This document shows positions 6,530 through 15,889 of a stretch of DNA of 64,000 nucleotides, one piece after another (the first letter of the stretch is position 1; the number at the start of each line of letters is the position of its first letter). The stretch spans positions 248,001 through 312,000 of the forward strand of contig NZ_CP062222.1 in NCBI RefSeq assembly GCF_017487405.1, given 5' to 3'. Under the pieces are notes generated by a model, which did not search any database, was not told the origin of the DNA, and saw only the letters and a list, made by a program, of their open reading frames with translations. This DNA is from Brevundimonas goettingensis (GTDB lineage Bacteria; Pseudomonadota; Alphaproteobacteria; Caulobacterales; Caulobacteraceae). A program made the translations under genes and the position numbers.

Positions 6530-9500
6530 TGGCGCAGGTGGTTCTGGGCGGGCTGGGCGGCGCGATCGGCGGCGGCTTCGGCCGCATCGTCGGCGGGGCC
6601 TTGGGCGGAGCGATAGACAGAAGTCTGGTCGCCTCGTTGGAGCCGGCGCGGCAGCGCGGGCCGCGTCTGGAAACCCTGAAGGTGCAATCCTCGGCGGAAG
6701 GCGCGCCGATGGCCTGTGTCTTCGGCCGTGCGCGGGTGACCGGGCAGGTGATCTGGGCGGCGCGGTTCCTTGAGCGCCGCAATGAAAGCCGCGGCGGCAA
6801 GGGCGGACCCCGGACGGTCGATTACGACTATTCGCTGAGTTTTGCCGTCGCGATCTGCGAGGGGCCCATCGATGGCGTCGGTCGGGTGTGGGCGGACGGG
6901 CAGCCGCTGAATCTGTCGGGCGTGACCATGCGGGTGCATCGCGGGACGGAGGACCAGACCCCGGATCCGCTGATCGAGGCGGTGGAGGGCGCCGCCCCAG
7001 CCTATCGCGGCACGGCCTATGCGGTGTTCGAGGACCTGCCGCTGGGCCCGTTCGGCAACCGGCCGCCGCAGCTGGCCTTCGAAGTGTTCCGACGGCCGCA
7101 AGGCGACGGTCTGGAAGAGAGACTTGAGGGAGTTTGCCTCATCCCCGGGGCGGGGGAGTTCATCCTGGCGACCGAGACCGTGCTCAGGCGCGAGGGCCTG
7201 ACAAGGACGCGGGCCGAGAATGGGCACAACGGGGAGGGGCGGCCGGATCTCGAGGTGTCGCTGGACCAGCTGCAGGCGCAGTGCCCGAACCTGAAGCGGG
7301 TCAGCCTGGTGATCGGCTGGTTCGGGAATGATTTGAGGGCGGGGCATTGCGCGGTGCGGCCCGGTGTCGAACGGCGCGGCAAGTCGACCGAGCCGCAGGT
7401 CTGGTCAGTGGCGGGTCTGGACCGGAGCGAGGCGCATCTGGTGTCGCAGATCGACGGGCACCCGGCTTATGGCGGCACGCCGTCGGACGAGAGCGTACGG
7501 CAGGCGGTGGCGGCGGTGAAGGCGCGAGGCTGGAAGGCGACACTGTATCCATTCGTCTTCATGGATATCCCGGCGGACAATGATCTGCCCGATCCCTATG
7601 GTGGCGCGCGGCAGGCGGCCCATCCGTGGCGCGGGCGGATCAAGGGCGCCGACGGGGCGGGAGCGACGGCGGAGATCGCGGCCCTGTTCGGCGGCGCGAC
7701 CGACTGGGGGCTGAGGCGCCTCGCGCTGCACTATGCGGGGTTGGCCGCCGAGACCGACGCCGACGGTCTGCTGATCGGTTCGGAAATGCGCGGGGTGACC
7801 TGGACCCGCGATGCGGCGGGCGGGCATCCGGCGGTGGCGCAGTACCGGGCGCTGGCGGGAGAATGCCGCGCCATCATGGGATCGGACGCCGAGCTGTCCT
7901 ATGCTGCGGACTGGTCGGAGTATTTCGGGTTTCGTCCGCCGTCCGGCGATGTGGTGTTTCACCTCGATCCGCTGTGGGCTGACGCGGCGATCAGCCACGT
8001 CGGCATCGACTGGTATCCGCCGCTCGGCGACTGGCGGGCGGGGAACGGCGGCGTGGACGCGGACACCTGGAAGGGACCGGACGATCCCGATTATCTGGCG
8101 GCGCAGGTCGCGGGCGGAGAGGGTTTCGACTGGTTCTATGCCGACGCAGGGGACCGGGCGGATCAGGTTCGCACCCCCATCGTCGACAGCGGGTATGGCG
8201 AAGACTGGGTGTTTCGACCGAAGGACCTGGTCGGCTGGTGGTCGCATGCGCACTACGATCGGATCGGTGGTGTGCGGTCGGCGACGGCCACGGCCTGGGT
8301 CGCGGGTATGAAACCCATCCGACTGACAGAGTTCGGCTGCGCGGCTGTCGATCGCGGCGGCAATGCGCCGAACCTGTTTCTGGATCCCAAGAGCGCGGAA
8401 AGCGCCCTTCCGCCGTTTTCGAGCGGCGCGCGCGACGACGGGATGCAGCGCCGCGCGCTGGAGGCGGTGCTGGAACATTTCGGGCGTCCAGCCGACAATC
8501 CGGTGTCGCCGGTCTATGGCGGGCCAATGCTGGACGGCGCCGATGCCTGGTGCTGGGACGCGCGGCCTTATCCGGCGTTTCCGGCACGGGCGGAGGACTG
8601 GGCCGACGCCGGAGCCTGGCGGACCGGTCACTGGCTGAACGGGCGGGTGAGCGGCGGGGGCGCAGATACCCTGGCCGCGATCCTGCGGCGGGGCGGGCTG
8701 GAGGATGTCGACTTTTCCATCGCGCCGGTGGGGGACTCGACCCAAGGCTATGTGATCGACAGGCCAATGCGGACCCGTGACGCGTTGGAGCCGCTGCTGA
8801 CCGCATTCGCGATGACGGCGGCGGAGCGTGACGGCAAGGTCGTCCTGGTCGGGCGGGCGGCGCCGGCGACCGCCGTTAACCTCGACGCCCTGGCCCTGTC
8901 GGATGAGGGAACGGCGATGATCCGCATAAGAGAGATGGAGGCGGCGCCCTCAATCTCGCGCGTGAGGTTCATTGACGAGAGCGCGGACTATCAGACCGGC
9001 TCGGTGACGGTCCGAAGCGACGAGGGCGGGGCCGGCGGCGTCGTCGATCTGATCTTGCCCGCGGTCTGCGGCGCCGGTCTGGCGGCCCGGATGGCGCGAC
9101 AGGCCCTGAACGGCGAACAGGCGGAAAAGTTGATCCTGGCGCCGGGGCCGCTGGAAATTCTGGGGCTTGAAGCGGGCGATGTGGTTCGGCTGGAAGGCGA
9201 GGAGGGCGACTGGCGGGTCGAGAGCGTCACCCTGGATGAAAACCCGTCGATGACCCTGGGCCGTCCACCGAGGGTTGAGACGCCGGATGCGATCGAGTCA
9301 TGGCGGATCGCTGACGCTCCCGAGGCGTTTGGAGCACCGATGCTCGCGATACTGGACCTGCCGCCGTTGCCGGGCGGGGAGGGCGATCCGAGGCCGTTGC
9401 TGGCGGTCGCGGCCGATCCGTGGCGGCCGATGCAGGTGGTCGCGGGGCCCGGACCGGAGGGCCTGACGGCGCGGGGTGAGGCGAGCTTGCCGACGCGGGT

Positions 9501-10254
9501 GGGGGTCCTGATCGAGCCGCTGGCGCCCGGGGTCGTAGGGCGTTGGGACGAGACCAATGCGATCTTCGTTCGGGTCGAGGGGGGAGCGCCGGCCAGCCTG
9601 GGCGAGACGCCGGTCCTAGGCGGCGCCAATGCGGTCGCGGTTGAGGCCGGTGACGGATGGGAGATTGCGCAGTTCCGGTCCGCTGAACTGGTCGGCCAAG
9701 GCGTCTGGAAACTGACGGGCCTGTTGCGGGCGCAGCAGGGAACGGACGCGGAGATGGCGGCCGGATCCGAAGCCGGGAGGCTGGTCGTGTTTCTGGATGA
9801 CGCCGTGGGGCGGGCCTCCCTCTCGCTGACCGAGGTCGGGCTGCCTTTGATCTGGCGGGCCGGACCCGCGGGCGGGGCGCCGGGCGGCTCCGGCGTGTCG
9901 GAGCGGGCGATGACCCTGCGAGGGCTCTTCCATCGGCCGTGGAGCCCGGCGCATTTGAGGGTGACCCCTGGCGCGACGGGTTTCGACATCGGCTGGATCG
10001 CGCGCTCCAGGCTGAACGGAGATGTCTGGGACCGGGACCTCGGCGCCGATCCGATGCGGTTCAGGGTCAGGGTGCTGGACGGAGATGTCGTCATCCGGCG
10101 TTGGGAGACGAGCGACGCCTCGACGATCTATGAGACGATCGCCGTCGGTGCGGACTTTCCGGGTGGTCCCGGGCCGGATGTTCGGATCGCCGTCGCCCAG
10201 GCCGGAGAGGTTTTCGGATGGGGTGTTGAAGCGGTTGCGGCCCTTCCGGTCTGA
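6529..10254 (+). CDS. GTA host-specificity/baseplate 'megatron' (gp15-like)
   Basis: This is the largest gene in the window, encoding 1241 residues. It begins with a glycine-rich hydrophobic segment (GGLGGAIGGGFGRIVGGALG), then an N-terminal hub domain, then the GTA TIM-barrel domain at about 330-720 with LHYAGLAAETDADGLLIGSE and FVFMDIPADNDLPDPYG. A phage-tail_3 type domain follows at about 790-960, with beta-rich modules to the end. It likely forms the tail tip that contacts the recipient surface. The length is close to the roughly 1300 residues of RcGTA gp15 and the frame is undamaged. No holin, lysin or regulator gene follows. Confidence 0.93.
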   Translation: MAQVVLGGLGGAIGGGFGRIVGGALGGAIDRSLVASLEPARQRGPRLETLKVQSSAEGAPMACVFGRARVTGQVIWAARFLERRNESRGGKGGPRTVDYDYSLSFAVAICEGPIDGVGRVWADGQPLNLSGVTMRVHRGTEDQTPDPLIEAVEGAAPAYRGTAYAVFEDLPLGPFGNRPPQLAFEVFRRPQGDGLEERLEGVCLIPGAGEFILATETVLRREGLTRTRAENGHNGEGRPDLEVSLDQLQAQCPNLKRVSLVIGWFGNDLRAGHCAVRPGVERRGKSTEPQVWSVAGLDRSEAHLVSQIDGHPAYGGTPSDESVRQAVAAVKARGWKATLYPFVFMDIPADNDLPDPYGGARQAAHPWRGRIKGADGAGATAEIAALFGGATDWGLRRLALHYAGLAAETDADGLLIGSEMRGVTWTRDAAGGHPAVAQYRALAGECRAIMGSDAELSYAADWSEYFGFRPPSGDVVFHLDPLWADAAISHVGIDWYPPLGDWRAGNGGVDADTWKGPDDPDYLAAQVAGGEGFDWFYADAGDRADQVRTPIVDSGYGEDWVFRPKDLVGWWSHAHYDRIGGVRSATATAWVAGMKPIRLTEFGCAAVDRGGNAPNLFLDPKSAESALPPFSSGARDDGMQRRALEAVLEHFGRPADNPVSPVYGGPMLDGADAWCWDARPYPAFPARAEDWADAGAWRTGHWLNGRVSGGGADTLAAILRRGGLEDVDFSIAPVGDSTQGYVIDRPMRTRDALEPLLTAFAMTAAERDGKVVLVGRAAPATAVNLDALALSDEGTAMIRIREMEAAPSISRVRFIDESADYQTGSVTVRSDEGGAGGVVDLILPAVCGAGLAARMARQALNGEQAEKLILAPGPLEILGLEAGDVVRLEGEEGDWRVESVTLDENPSMTLGRPPRVETPDAIESWRIADAPEAFGAPMLAILDLPPLPGGEGDPRPLLAVAADPWRPMQVVAGPGPEGLTARGEASLPTRVGVLIEPLAPGVVGRWDETNAIFVRVEGGAPASLGETPVLGGANAVAVEAGDGWEIAQFRSAELVGQGVWKLTGLLRAQQGTDAEMAAGSEAGRLVVFLDDAVGRASLSLTEVGLPLIWRAGPAGGAPGGSGVSERAMTLRGLFHRPWSPAHLRVTPGATGFDIGWIARSRLNGDVWDRDLGADPMRFRVRVLDGDVVIRRWETSDASTIYETIAVGADFPGGPGPDVRIAVAQAGEVFGWGVEAVAALPV

Positions 10255-10352
10255 AACCCATTGCTTTGGCGCGTCCATGCCTTAACTGACGGCTTTCCCT
10301 TTCGGGCGCGGCGCGTTGTGTGTCGGGCTGATTTCGGTGGAGCGGTGCAGAC

Positions 10353-11294
10353 GTGGCGGGCGATCCCTATAAGGAACTTGGCGTTTCCAGGGGCGCGAGC
10401 GCGGACGAGATCAAGAAGGCTTTCCGCAAGCTGGCCAAGGAACTGCACCCCGACAAGAACCCGGGGGACAAGGCGGCCGAGGAGCGGTTCAAACGGATCA
10501 CCGCCGCCTTCGACCTGCTGGGCGATGCCGAGAAGCGCGCCAAATTCGACCAAGGGCAGATCGACGCGGACGGCCGCGAACAGTACGCCGGCTTCGGCGG
10601 CGGGCGTGGCGGCGGCGGCGGCTCTGGCGGGTTCTCCGGCTTTGGCGGTTTCTCAGGCGCCGGCGGCCCGGGCGGGCGGGCCAGCTTCGACGACATCGAT
10701 CTGGAAGAACTGTTCGGCCGCTTCGGCGGTGGCGGCGGCGGGGCGAGAGCCGGGGGACGGTCGCCGTTCAACGGCAAGGGCTCGGATGTGCGCGCCACGC
10801 TGGATATCAGCCTGGAGGACTCGATCACGGGCGCGACCCGGCGGATCCAATTCTCGGACGGCCGCACGCTCGACGTCGCCATTCCCAAAGGCGCCGGAGA
10901 CGGCCAGACAATTCGGTTGAAGGGGCAGGGCGCCCCGGGACGCGGGGGCCCGGCGGGCGACGCCCTGATCGAGCTGAAGATTTCTGCGCATTCCGTGTTC
11001 AAGGTCGATGGCGCCGATCTGACCATGGACCAGCCGGTGTCGCTGTACGACGCGGTTCTGGGCGGCAAAATTCCCGTCAGGACTCCGGAAGGCACGGTCA
11101 GCATGACCATTCCCAAGGGCTCGACCTCGGGCAAGGTGCTCCGCCTCAAAGGACGAGGCGCCTTCGCCAACGGGAAGCGTGGCGATCTGCTGGCCAAGCT
11201 GATGATCGCCCTGCCGGAAGGCGAGGACGAGGCCCTGACCAAACTGGCTCAGAAGCGCCGCGACGAGGGGCCCGTTCGGCCGTTCCGGGACTGA
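10353..11294 (+). CDS. DnaJ-class co-chaperone (CbpA-like), no zinc finger
   Basis: The protein has 313 residues and starts at GTG. The J domain occupies residues 4-68 with the HPD tripeptide at 32-34, which stimulates Hsp70/DnaK ATPase. A Gly/Phe-rich linker spans about 78-140. The DnaJ C-terminal substrate-binding domains ([20 protein letters not shown], then the [22 protein letters not shown] block) occupy 145-300. The Cys-rich zinc-finger module of true DnaJ is absent, as in CbpA/DjlA-like proteins. It is separated from the GTA cluster by about 100 bases. serC begins three bases after its stop, so the two may be co-transcribed. Confidence 0.9.
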   Translation: MAGDPYKELGVSRGASADEIKKAFRKLAKELHPDKNPGDKAAEERFKRITAAFDLLGDAEKRAKFDQGQIDADGREQYAGFGGGRGGGGGSGGFSGFGGFSGAGGPGGRASFDDIDLEELFGRFGGGGGGARAGGRSPFNGKGSDVRATLDISLEDSITGATRRIQFSDGRTLDVAIPKGAGDGQTIRLKGQGAPGRGGPAGDALIELKISAHSVFKVDGADLTMDQPVSLYDAVLGGKIPVRTPEGTVSMTIPKGSTSGKVLRLKGRGAFANGKRGDLLAKLMIALPEGEDEALTKLAQKRRDEGPVRPFRD

Positions 11295-11296
11295 CC

Positions 11297-12457
11297 ATGA
11301 CCAAGCCTGCCGCCAAGCCTGCCCGCCCCTGGTTCGGGTCTGGGCCGACCGCGAAACGACCGGGATATAGTCTGGGCGCCCTTCCTGCCAGCCTGCTGGG
11401 ACGCGGCATTCGCGCGCCCGAGGTGGTCGAGCGGTTCGCTCAAGGCCTACGGCTGACCCGCGCCGTGCTGGAGGTCCCGGAGAGCCATCTGATGCTTTAC
11501 ACCCCGGGTTCGGACACGGGCGCGGTCGAGGCGGCGCTGTGGGGCATGCTGGGTGAGCGGCCGGTGCAGGTCGTCGCCTATGAGAATTTCGGCCTGACGT
11601 GGCTGGCGGATGTGAAGACCCATCTGGGGTTGGAACCCGAGGCCCTGACAGCGCCCTGGGGCGAGCTGCCGGATCTGTCGAAGGTCGATTGGTCCAGGGA
11701 TGTCGTCTTCCCGTGGAACGGCACGACTTCCGGCGTGCGCGTGCCGGACGGCAACTGGATCGCGGACGATCGCGAGGGAATGGCCATCTGCGACGCCACC
11801 TCGGCCGCCTTCGCCATGCCGCTGCCATGGGACAAACTCGATGTCGTGACCTTCTCGTTCCAGAAGGCGCTGGGCGGCGAGGCGGGCATCGGGGTGATGG
11901 TGCTGTCGCAGCGTGCGGTGGCTCGGCTGGACGGCTTCAAGCCGACCCGACCGATCCCCAAGCTGCTCAGGATCAATGACGGCAAGGGCTTTGACCGGGC
12001 GCTGGCCGACGGTGTGGCGATCAACACCTTCTCCATCCTGACCATCGAGGACTGGATCGACGCCCTGGAGTGGGCCGAGGGCGCGGGAGGGCTCACGGAG
12101 CTGATCCGCCGGACCGACGCCAACTATGCGGCGCTGGAAGCCTGGGTCGAGAAAACGGATTGGATCGCCTTCCTGCCCGAGCGGCCGGAAATCCGTTCGA
12201 CCACCTCGGTCTGTCTGAAGTTCACCGACGCCCGGGTCGCGGCCCTGGACGACAAGGCGCAGAAGGCTTTCGTGGTGCGATTCAAGGCCTTACTGGAAGG
12301 CGAGGAGGCGGTGTTCGACATGGAGCCGCATCGCAACGCGCCCCCCGGACTGCGTCTCTGGTGCGGCTGTACAGTCGAGACGGCGGACGTGATCGCAGCC
12401 GCGCCCTGGCTGGAATGGGCGTTCGAAACGGCGGTTGGCGAGCTTCAGGCCAGATAA
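11297..12457 (+). CDS. serC: Phosphoserine aminotransferase
   Basis: This 386-residue PLP enzyme converts 3-phosphohydroxypyruvate and glutamate to phosphoserine in serine synthesis, and acts in the pyridoxal pathway. It has the alphaproteobacterial SerC opening KPARPWFGSGPTAKRPGY. The Schiff-base lysine is in FSFQKALGGEAG (Lys190). GTTSGVRVPDG and the downstream VAINTFSILTIEDW are family-like. In many relatives serA follows serC; here purA follows after 85 bases and serA is not seen in this window. The start codon is three bases after the chaperone stop. Confidence 0.92.
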   Translation: MTKPAAKPARPWFGSGPTAKRPGYSLGALPASLLGRGIRAPEVVERFAQGLRLTRAVLEVPESHLMLYTPGSDTGAVEAALWGMLGERPVQVVAYENFGLTWLADVKTHLGLEPEALTAPWGELPDLSKVDWSRDVVFPWNGTTSGVRVPDGNWIADDREGMAICDATSAAFAMPLPWDKLDVVTFSFQKALGGEAGIGVMVLSQRAVARLDGFKPTRPIPKLLRINDGKGFDRALADGVAINTFSILTIEDWIDALEWAEGAGGLTELIRRTDANYAALEAWVEKTDWIAFLPERPEIRSTTSVCLKFTDARVAALDDKAQKAFVVRFKALLEGEEAVFDMEPHRNAPPGLRLWCGCTVETADVIAAAPWLEWAFETAVGELQAR

Positions 12458-12472
12458 AACGTCCCAACCGGG

Positions 12473-12501
12473 ACGACATTCGGCGATTCCCCCGCTATAG
12501 G
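12473..12501 (+). promoter_or_regulatory. Probable purA promoter
   Basis: An ACGACA hexamer at 12473-12478 is separated by 17 bases from TATAGG at 12496-12501. The -10 box reads GCTATAGG, resembling the GCTATA core of Caulobacter housekeeping promoters. It lies about 40 bases before the purA start, giving a leader of about 35 bases. The -35 match is only partial. Confidence 0.5.
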
Positions 12502-12542
12502 CTGCGCCCGCCCATTACAGGCATTGGTGCGGAGAGACGGTT

Positions 12543-13838
12543 TTGGCGAATGTTGCGGTGGTCGGCGCCCAGTGGGGTGACGAGGGCAAGGGCAAGATCG
12601 TCGACTGGCTGTCGAACCGGGCCGATATGGTCGTGCGGTTCCAGGGCGGTCACAACGCCGGCCATACGCTGGTCGTGGATGGAAAGGTCTACAAGCTGGC
12701 GCTGCTCCCCTCGGGCGTGGTGCAGGGCAAACCCTCGATCATCGGCAACGGCGTGGTCGTCGATCCCTGGCATCTGGTCGGAGAGATCGAGAAGATCGAG
12801 GCGCAAGGGATTTCCATCAATCCCGGTATCCTGACCATCGCGGACAACGCCTGCCTGATCCTGCCCATCCATCCGGCGCTGGACGTGGCGCGTGAGGCCG
12901 CGGCGAGCGCGCCGGGCGCCAAGATCGGCACCACGGGTCGCGGCATCGGCCCGGCCTATGAAGACAAGGTCGGCCGTCGGGCGATCCGGGTCTGCGACCT
13001 GGCCAATGCCGAAGACCTGAAGGTCAAGATCGACCGCCTGCGCTCGCATCATGATCCGCTGCGCGCCGGACTGGGGCTTGAGCCCATCGATCCGGATGCG
13101 CTGCTGGCCCAATTGCTGGAGATCGCGCCGAAGATCCTGCCTTACGCCCAGCCGGCCTGGCGCGTGCTGGATCAGGCCCAGCGCGCCGGCAAGCGCGTCC
13201 TGTTCGAAGGCGCCCAGGGCGCCTTCCTGGACGTCGATCACGGCACCTATCCCTATGTCACCAGCTCCAACACCGTGGCGGGCCAAGCGGCGGCGGGGTC
13301 CGGCATCGGTCCCAAGGGGCCCGGCTATGTGCTGGGCATCGTGAAGGCCTATACGACCCGCGTCGGCGAAGGGCCCTTCGCCTGCGAACTGTTCGATGAG
13401 GTCGGCGAGCACCTGGCGACCGTGGGGCGCGAAGTCGGGGTCAATACGGGTCGAGCCCGCCGCTGCGGCTGGTTCGACGCCGTGCTGGTGCGCCAGTCGG
13501 TGGCCATCAACGGCATCGACGGCATCGCCCTGACCAAGCTGGACGTTCTGGACGGGCTCAAGACGCTGAAAATCTGCGTGGGCTACAAGATCGACGGGCA
13601 GGTTCTGGACTATCTGCCGTCCAGCCTGAAGGCGCAGGCCGCCGCCGAGCCTGTGTTCGAAGAGTTGGAAGGCTGGTCCGAAAGCACGGTTTCGGCCCGT
13701 AGCTTCAAGGACCTGAACGCCAATGCGATCAAATACGTGCGGCGGATCGAGGAGCTGATCGGCGCACCCGTCGCGATCCTGTCCACCAGCCCCGAACGGG
13801 ACGACACCATCCTGGTCCGTGATCCCTTCCTCGGATAG
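12543..13838 (+). CDS. purA: Adenylosuccinate synthetase
   Basis: This 431-residue enzyme joins IMP and aspartate using GTP, the first committed step to AMP. The glycine-rich GDEGKGK loop is at residues 12-18 (catalytic Asp13), followed by GGHNAGHT around 40-47 with the catalytic His. Later signatures include [14 protein letters not shown] and [14 protein letters not shown]. The start is TTG, which gives the standard N-terminus [15 protein letters not shown]; no ATG or GTG nearby does. Length is normal. It has its own likely promoter, and PurB, which acts next, is encoded at 53679-54980. Confidence 0.96.
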   Translation: MANVAVVGAQWGDEGKGKIVDWLSNRADMVVRFQGGHNAGHTLVVDGKVYKLALLPSGVVQGKPSIIGNGVVVDPWHLVGEIEKIEAQGISINPGILTIADNACLILPIHPALDVAREAAASAPGAKIGTTGRGIGPAYEDKVGRRAIRVCDLANAEDLKVKIDRLRSHHDPLRAGLGLEPIDPDALLAQLLEIAPKILPYAQPAWRVLDQAQRAGKRVLFEGAQGAFLDVDHGTYPYVTSSNTVAGQAAAGSGIGPKGPGYVLGIVKAYTTRVGEGPFACELFDEVGEHLATVGREVGVNTGRARRCGWFDAVLVRQSVAINGIDGIALTKLDVLDGLKTLKICVGYKIDGQVLDYLPSSLKAQAAAEPVFEELEGWSESTVSARSFKDLNANAIKYVRRIEELIGAPVAILSTSPERDDTILVRDPFLG

Positions 13839-13914
13839 GGCGAAAAAGCTCGACCGTTCAACGCGGTCTTAACCGGAAGCCGGTAGGGATAACGCTCCAT
13901 CGCGGAGTGTCCCC

Positions 13915-14721
13915 TTGTTTGCTGCCGACGCCAAAACCCTTGCCCGTATCGCGCCGACCATTCAGCGGGTGGTGGTTGTCGATCCGAATCCGGCGGCGGC
14001 GCGGCTGCTGCTCGACCTCATGAAGAGCTTGGGCTCCCGCGAGGTGGTGCATGAGACCGACGAGCTGCGTGCCATGGATTCGATCCGCGAGATCGAGCCG
14101 GGTCTGATTTTCACTGAGCGGGCGGGACCGCGTCTGGACGGCGAGGGCTTCACGCGCAAGCTGCGCCGGTCGAACCTTGCCAGCCGCCGCTCGCCGGTGA
14201 TCATGGTGACGGCGGAAGCCACGGCGAACTCCATCAAGGGCGCTCGCGACTGCGGCGTGCACGAGTTTCTGCGCAAGCCCTTTACCGCGTCGGACCTGTT
14301 CCGCCGTGTCGAGAACGTGGCCCTGAAGCCGCGCGACTGGATCGAAGGCGTCGCCTACGTCGGGCCCGACCGTCGCCGCTTCAACTCCGGCGAATACGCC
14401 GGGCCGCAGAAACGCAAACAGGACAAGCCCGCCTCCGCCGCCGCTGCCGCCGTGGCCGTCAAGGACCAGGCTATGCGGATTCTCGCCGCCGCCCTGGCCC
14501 AATACGACAGCGACCCGACCCAAGCCGTGCGGGCCGCGCGCCAGCAGGCGGAAACCCTGAAGGCGCTGGCCATCAAGACGGCAGATGCGAAGCTGGCGAT
14601 CGCTGCTGCGGGTCTGGAAGCCCTGTTGGCGGCAGGCCTGCCTTCGAAGGCGGCGCTGGCTCAGCCGATCGGCGGGCTTCTGGCCCTACACCAACCGGAA
14701 CAGCTGGCCCGGGCGTCCTGA
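13915..14721 (+). CDS. Receiver-like protein with Glu at the phosphorylation site
   Basis: The protein has 268 residues and probably starts at TTG (13915), with GGAG about eight bases upstream. Residues 17-135 follow a CheY-type receiver: acidic residue Asp23 after strand 1 (VVVVDPNPAA), Thr99 in VIMVTAEAT, and Lys121 in FLRKPF. The residue aligned with the phospho-accepting Asp is Glu68 in LIFTERAGP, so phosphorylation is unlikely and the protein may be locked or act as a scaffold. The C-terminal 130 residues contain a GPDRRR motif and then Ala-rich helices, with no DNA-binding domain recognised. The gene ends just before a strong bidirectional terminator. Confidence 0.8.
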   Translation: MFAADAKTLARIAPTIQRVVVVDPNPAAARLLLDLMKSLGSREVVHETDELRAMDSIREIEPGLIFTERAGPRLDGEGFTRKLRRSNLASRRSPVIMVTAEATANSIKGARDCGVHEFLRKPFTASDLFRRVENVALKPRDWIEGVAYVGPDRRRFNSGEYAGPQKRKQDKPASAAAAAVAVKDQAMRILAAALAQYDSDPTQAVRAARQQAETLKALAIKTADAKLAIAAAGLEALLAAGLPSKAALAQPIGGLLALHQPEQLARAS

Positions 14722-14724
14722 ATC

Positions 14725-14760
14725 AAAAAAGCCCGGCTCGCGGAGCCGGGCTTTCTTTTT
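14725..14760. terminator. Bidirectional rho-independent terminator
   Basis: A perfect 9-base stem GCCCGGCTC/GAGCCGGGC with a GCG loop is flanked by six A on the left and TTTCTTTTT on the right, so it can stop transcription on both strands. It lies between the convergent receiver gene (ends 14721) and rpoH (ends 14776). Confidence 0.9.
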
Positions 14761-14775
14761 AGGCGCTATCGGCGA

Positions 14776-15663
14776 TCAGGCGTCGACGAGGTTCCGCTCT
14801 TCGGCAGCGGCGCGCATGGCCTTCTGCAGCTTCTCGAAGGCGCGAACCTCGATCTGGCGCACGCGTTCGCGGCTGACGCCATACTGGCTGGCGAGCTCTT
14901 CCAGGGTCACCGGATCGTCCTTGAGGCGGCGCTCGGTGAGGATGTGCTTCTCGCGATCCGTCAACTCGCCCATGGCTTCCTGAAGCAGTCCCATGCGCAG
15001 CGACTTCTCTTCATTGTCGGCGAGGGCGGTTTCCTGAGACACGGCCGTATCGTCGGCGAGCCAGTCCTGCCATTCGCTTTCGCCATCGACGCGCAGCGGC
15101 GCGTTCAGCGAGGCGTCGCCGCCGAGGCGGCGGTTCATGTTGGTGACCTCTTCCTCGGTCACGCCCAGCTTGGTGGCGATGGCGGAGAGGTGCTCAGGAT
15201 GCAGGTCGCCCTCCTCGAAGGCCGAGATCTGGCTCTTGGCCTTGCGCAGGTTGAAGAACAGCTTCTTCTGAGCGGCGGTGGTGCCCATCTTCACGAGCGA
15301 CCAGCTGCGCAGGATGTATTCCTGGATCGAGGCGCGGATCCACCACATGGCGTAGGTGGCCAGGCGGAAGCCCTTGTCCGGATCGAATTTCTTGACGGCC
15401 TGCATCAGGCCGACGTTGCCTTCGGAAATCACTTCACCGATCGGCAGGCCGTATCCGCGATAGCCCATGGCGATCTTGGCCACGAGGCGAAGGTGCGAGG
15501 TGACCAAGCGGTGGGCGCTCTCGGCGTCCTGGTGTTCAGACCAGCGCTTGGCCAGCATGAACTCTTCGTCCTTGGTCAGCATCGGAAACTTGCGGATTTC
15601 CGTGAGATAGCGCGACAGTCCCTGTTCAGGCGACATCACCGCGATCGATTTCAATGCAGCCAT
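14776..15663 (-). CDS. rpoH: Heat-shock sigma factor (sigma-32)
   Basis: This 295-residue sigma factor directs RNA polymerase to heat-shock promoters. Region 2 spans about 48-120 ([21 protein letters not shown] and the promoter-melting block [20 protein letters not shown]). The RpoH box [10 protein letters not shown] at 132-141, specific to this sigma class, contacts core and DnaK. Region 4 has the helix-turn-helix [19 protein letters not shown] at about 254-272. The ATG at 15663 has GGAGGGA seven bases upstream and gives the normal start MAALKSIAV. An in-frame codon further upstream was rejected for adding unlikely residues. A promoter is visible at 15842-15871. Confidence 0.95.
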   Translation of the reverse strand: MAALKSIAVMSPEQGLSRYLTEIRKFPMLTKDEEFMLAKRWSEHQDAESAHRLVTSHLRLVAKIAMGYRGYGLPIGEVISEGNVGLMQAVKKFDPDKGFRLATYAMWWIRASIQEYILRSWSLVKMGTTAAQKKLFFNLRKAKSQISAFEEGDLHPEHLSAIATKLGVTEEEVTNMNRRLGGDASLNAPLRVDGESEWQDWLADDTAVSQETALADNEEKSLRMGLLQEAMGELTDREKHILTERRLKDDPVTLEELASQYGVSRERVRQIEVRAFEKLQKAMRAAAEERNLVDA

Positions 15664-15841
15664 AGTCTGGTCCCTCCGACCCGTATCAACGAGCGGGCTC
15701 TCCGGTTCCGGCCACCGAATGTGCGCCGGGCCCTCACCCCTCAACCAATCAAGTAGCTACGGGTTTCCGCACATTGTAGGGGCGGATCGTCACACAGAAG
15801 CGTGACCGTGTTCCTGGCGCCACTCGCACCGGTCGAAGGAC

Positions 15842-15871
15842 CATATAGCGACCAGTAAGTTCTTAATCAAG
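15842..15871 (-). promoter_or_regulatory. rpoH promoter, housekeeping/heat-shock type
   Basis: On the minus strand CTTGATT is followed, 17 bases on, by GCTATATGG. TTGATT/TATATG fits the housekeeping consensus, and the CTTGAT plus CTATAT arrangement also partly resembles alphaproteobacterial sigma-32 promoters, so self-regulation is possible. It lies between the upstream pseudouridine synthase stop and rpoH and leaves a leader of about 170 bases with no other gene in it. Confidence 0.6.
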
Positions 15872-15889
15872 ACTGACTGTGCGATCGTA

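Noticed and set aside
1054..14721. Complete prophage with integrase, repressor or lysis genes
   Set aside because: No integrase, repressor, holin or attachment sites are seen. Gene order, the NlpC/P60 and megatron genes and chromosomal neighbours fit a GTA.
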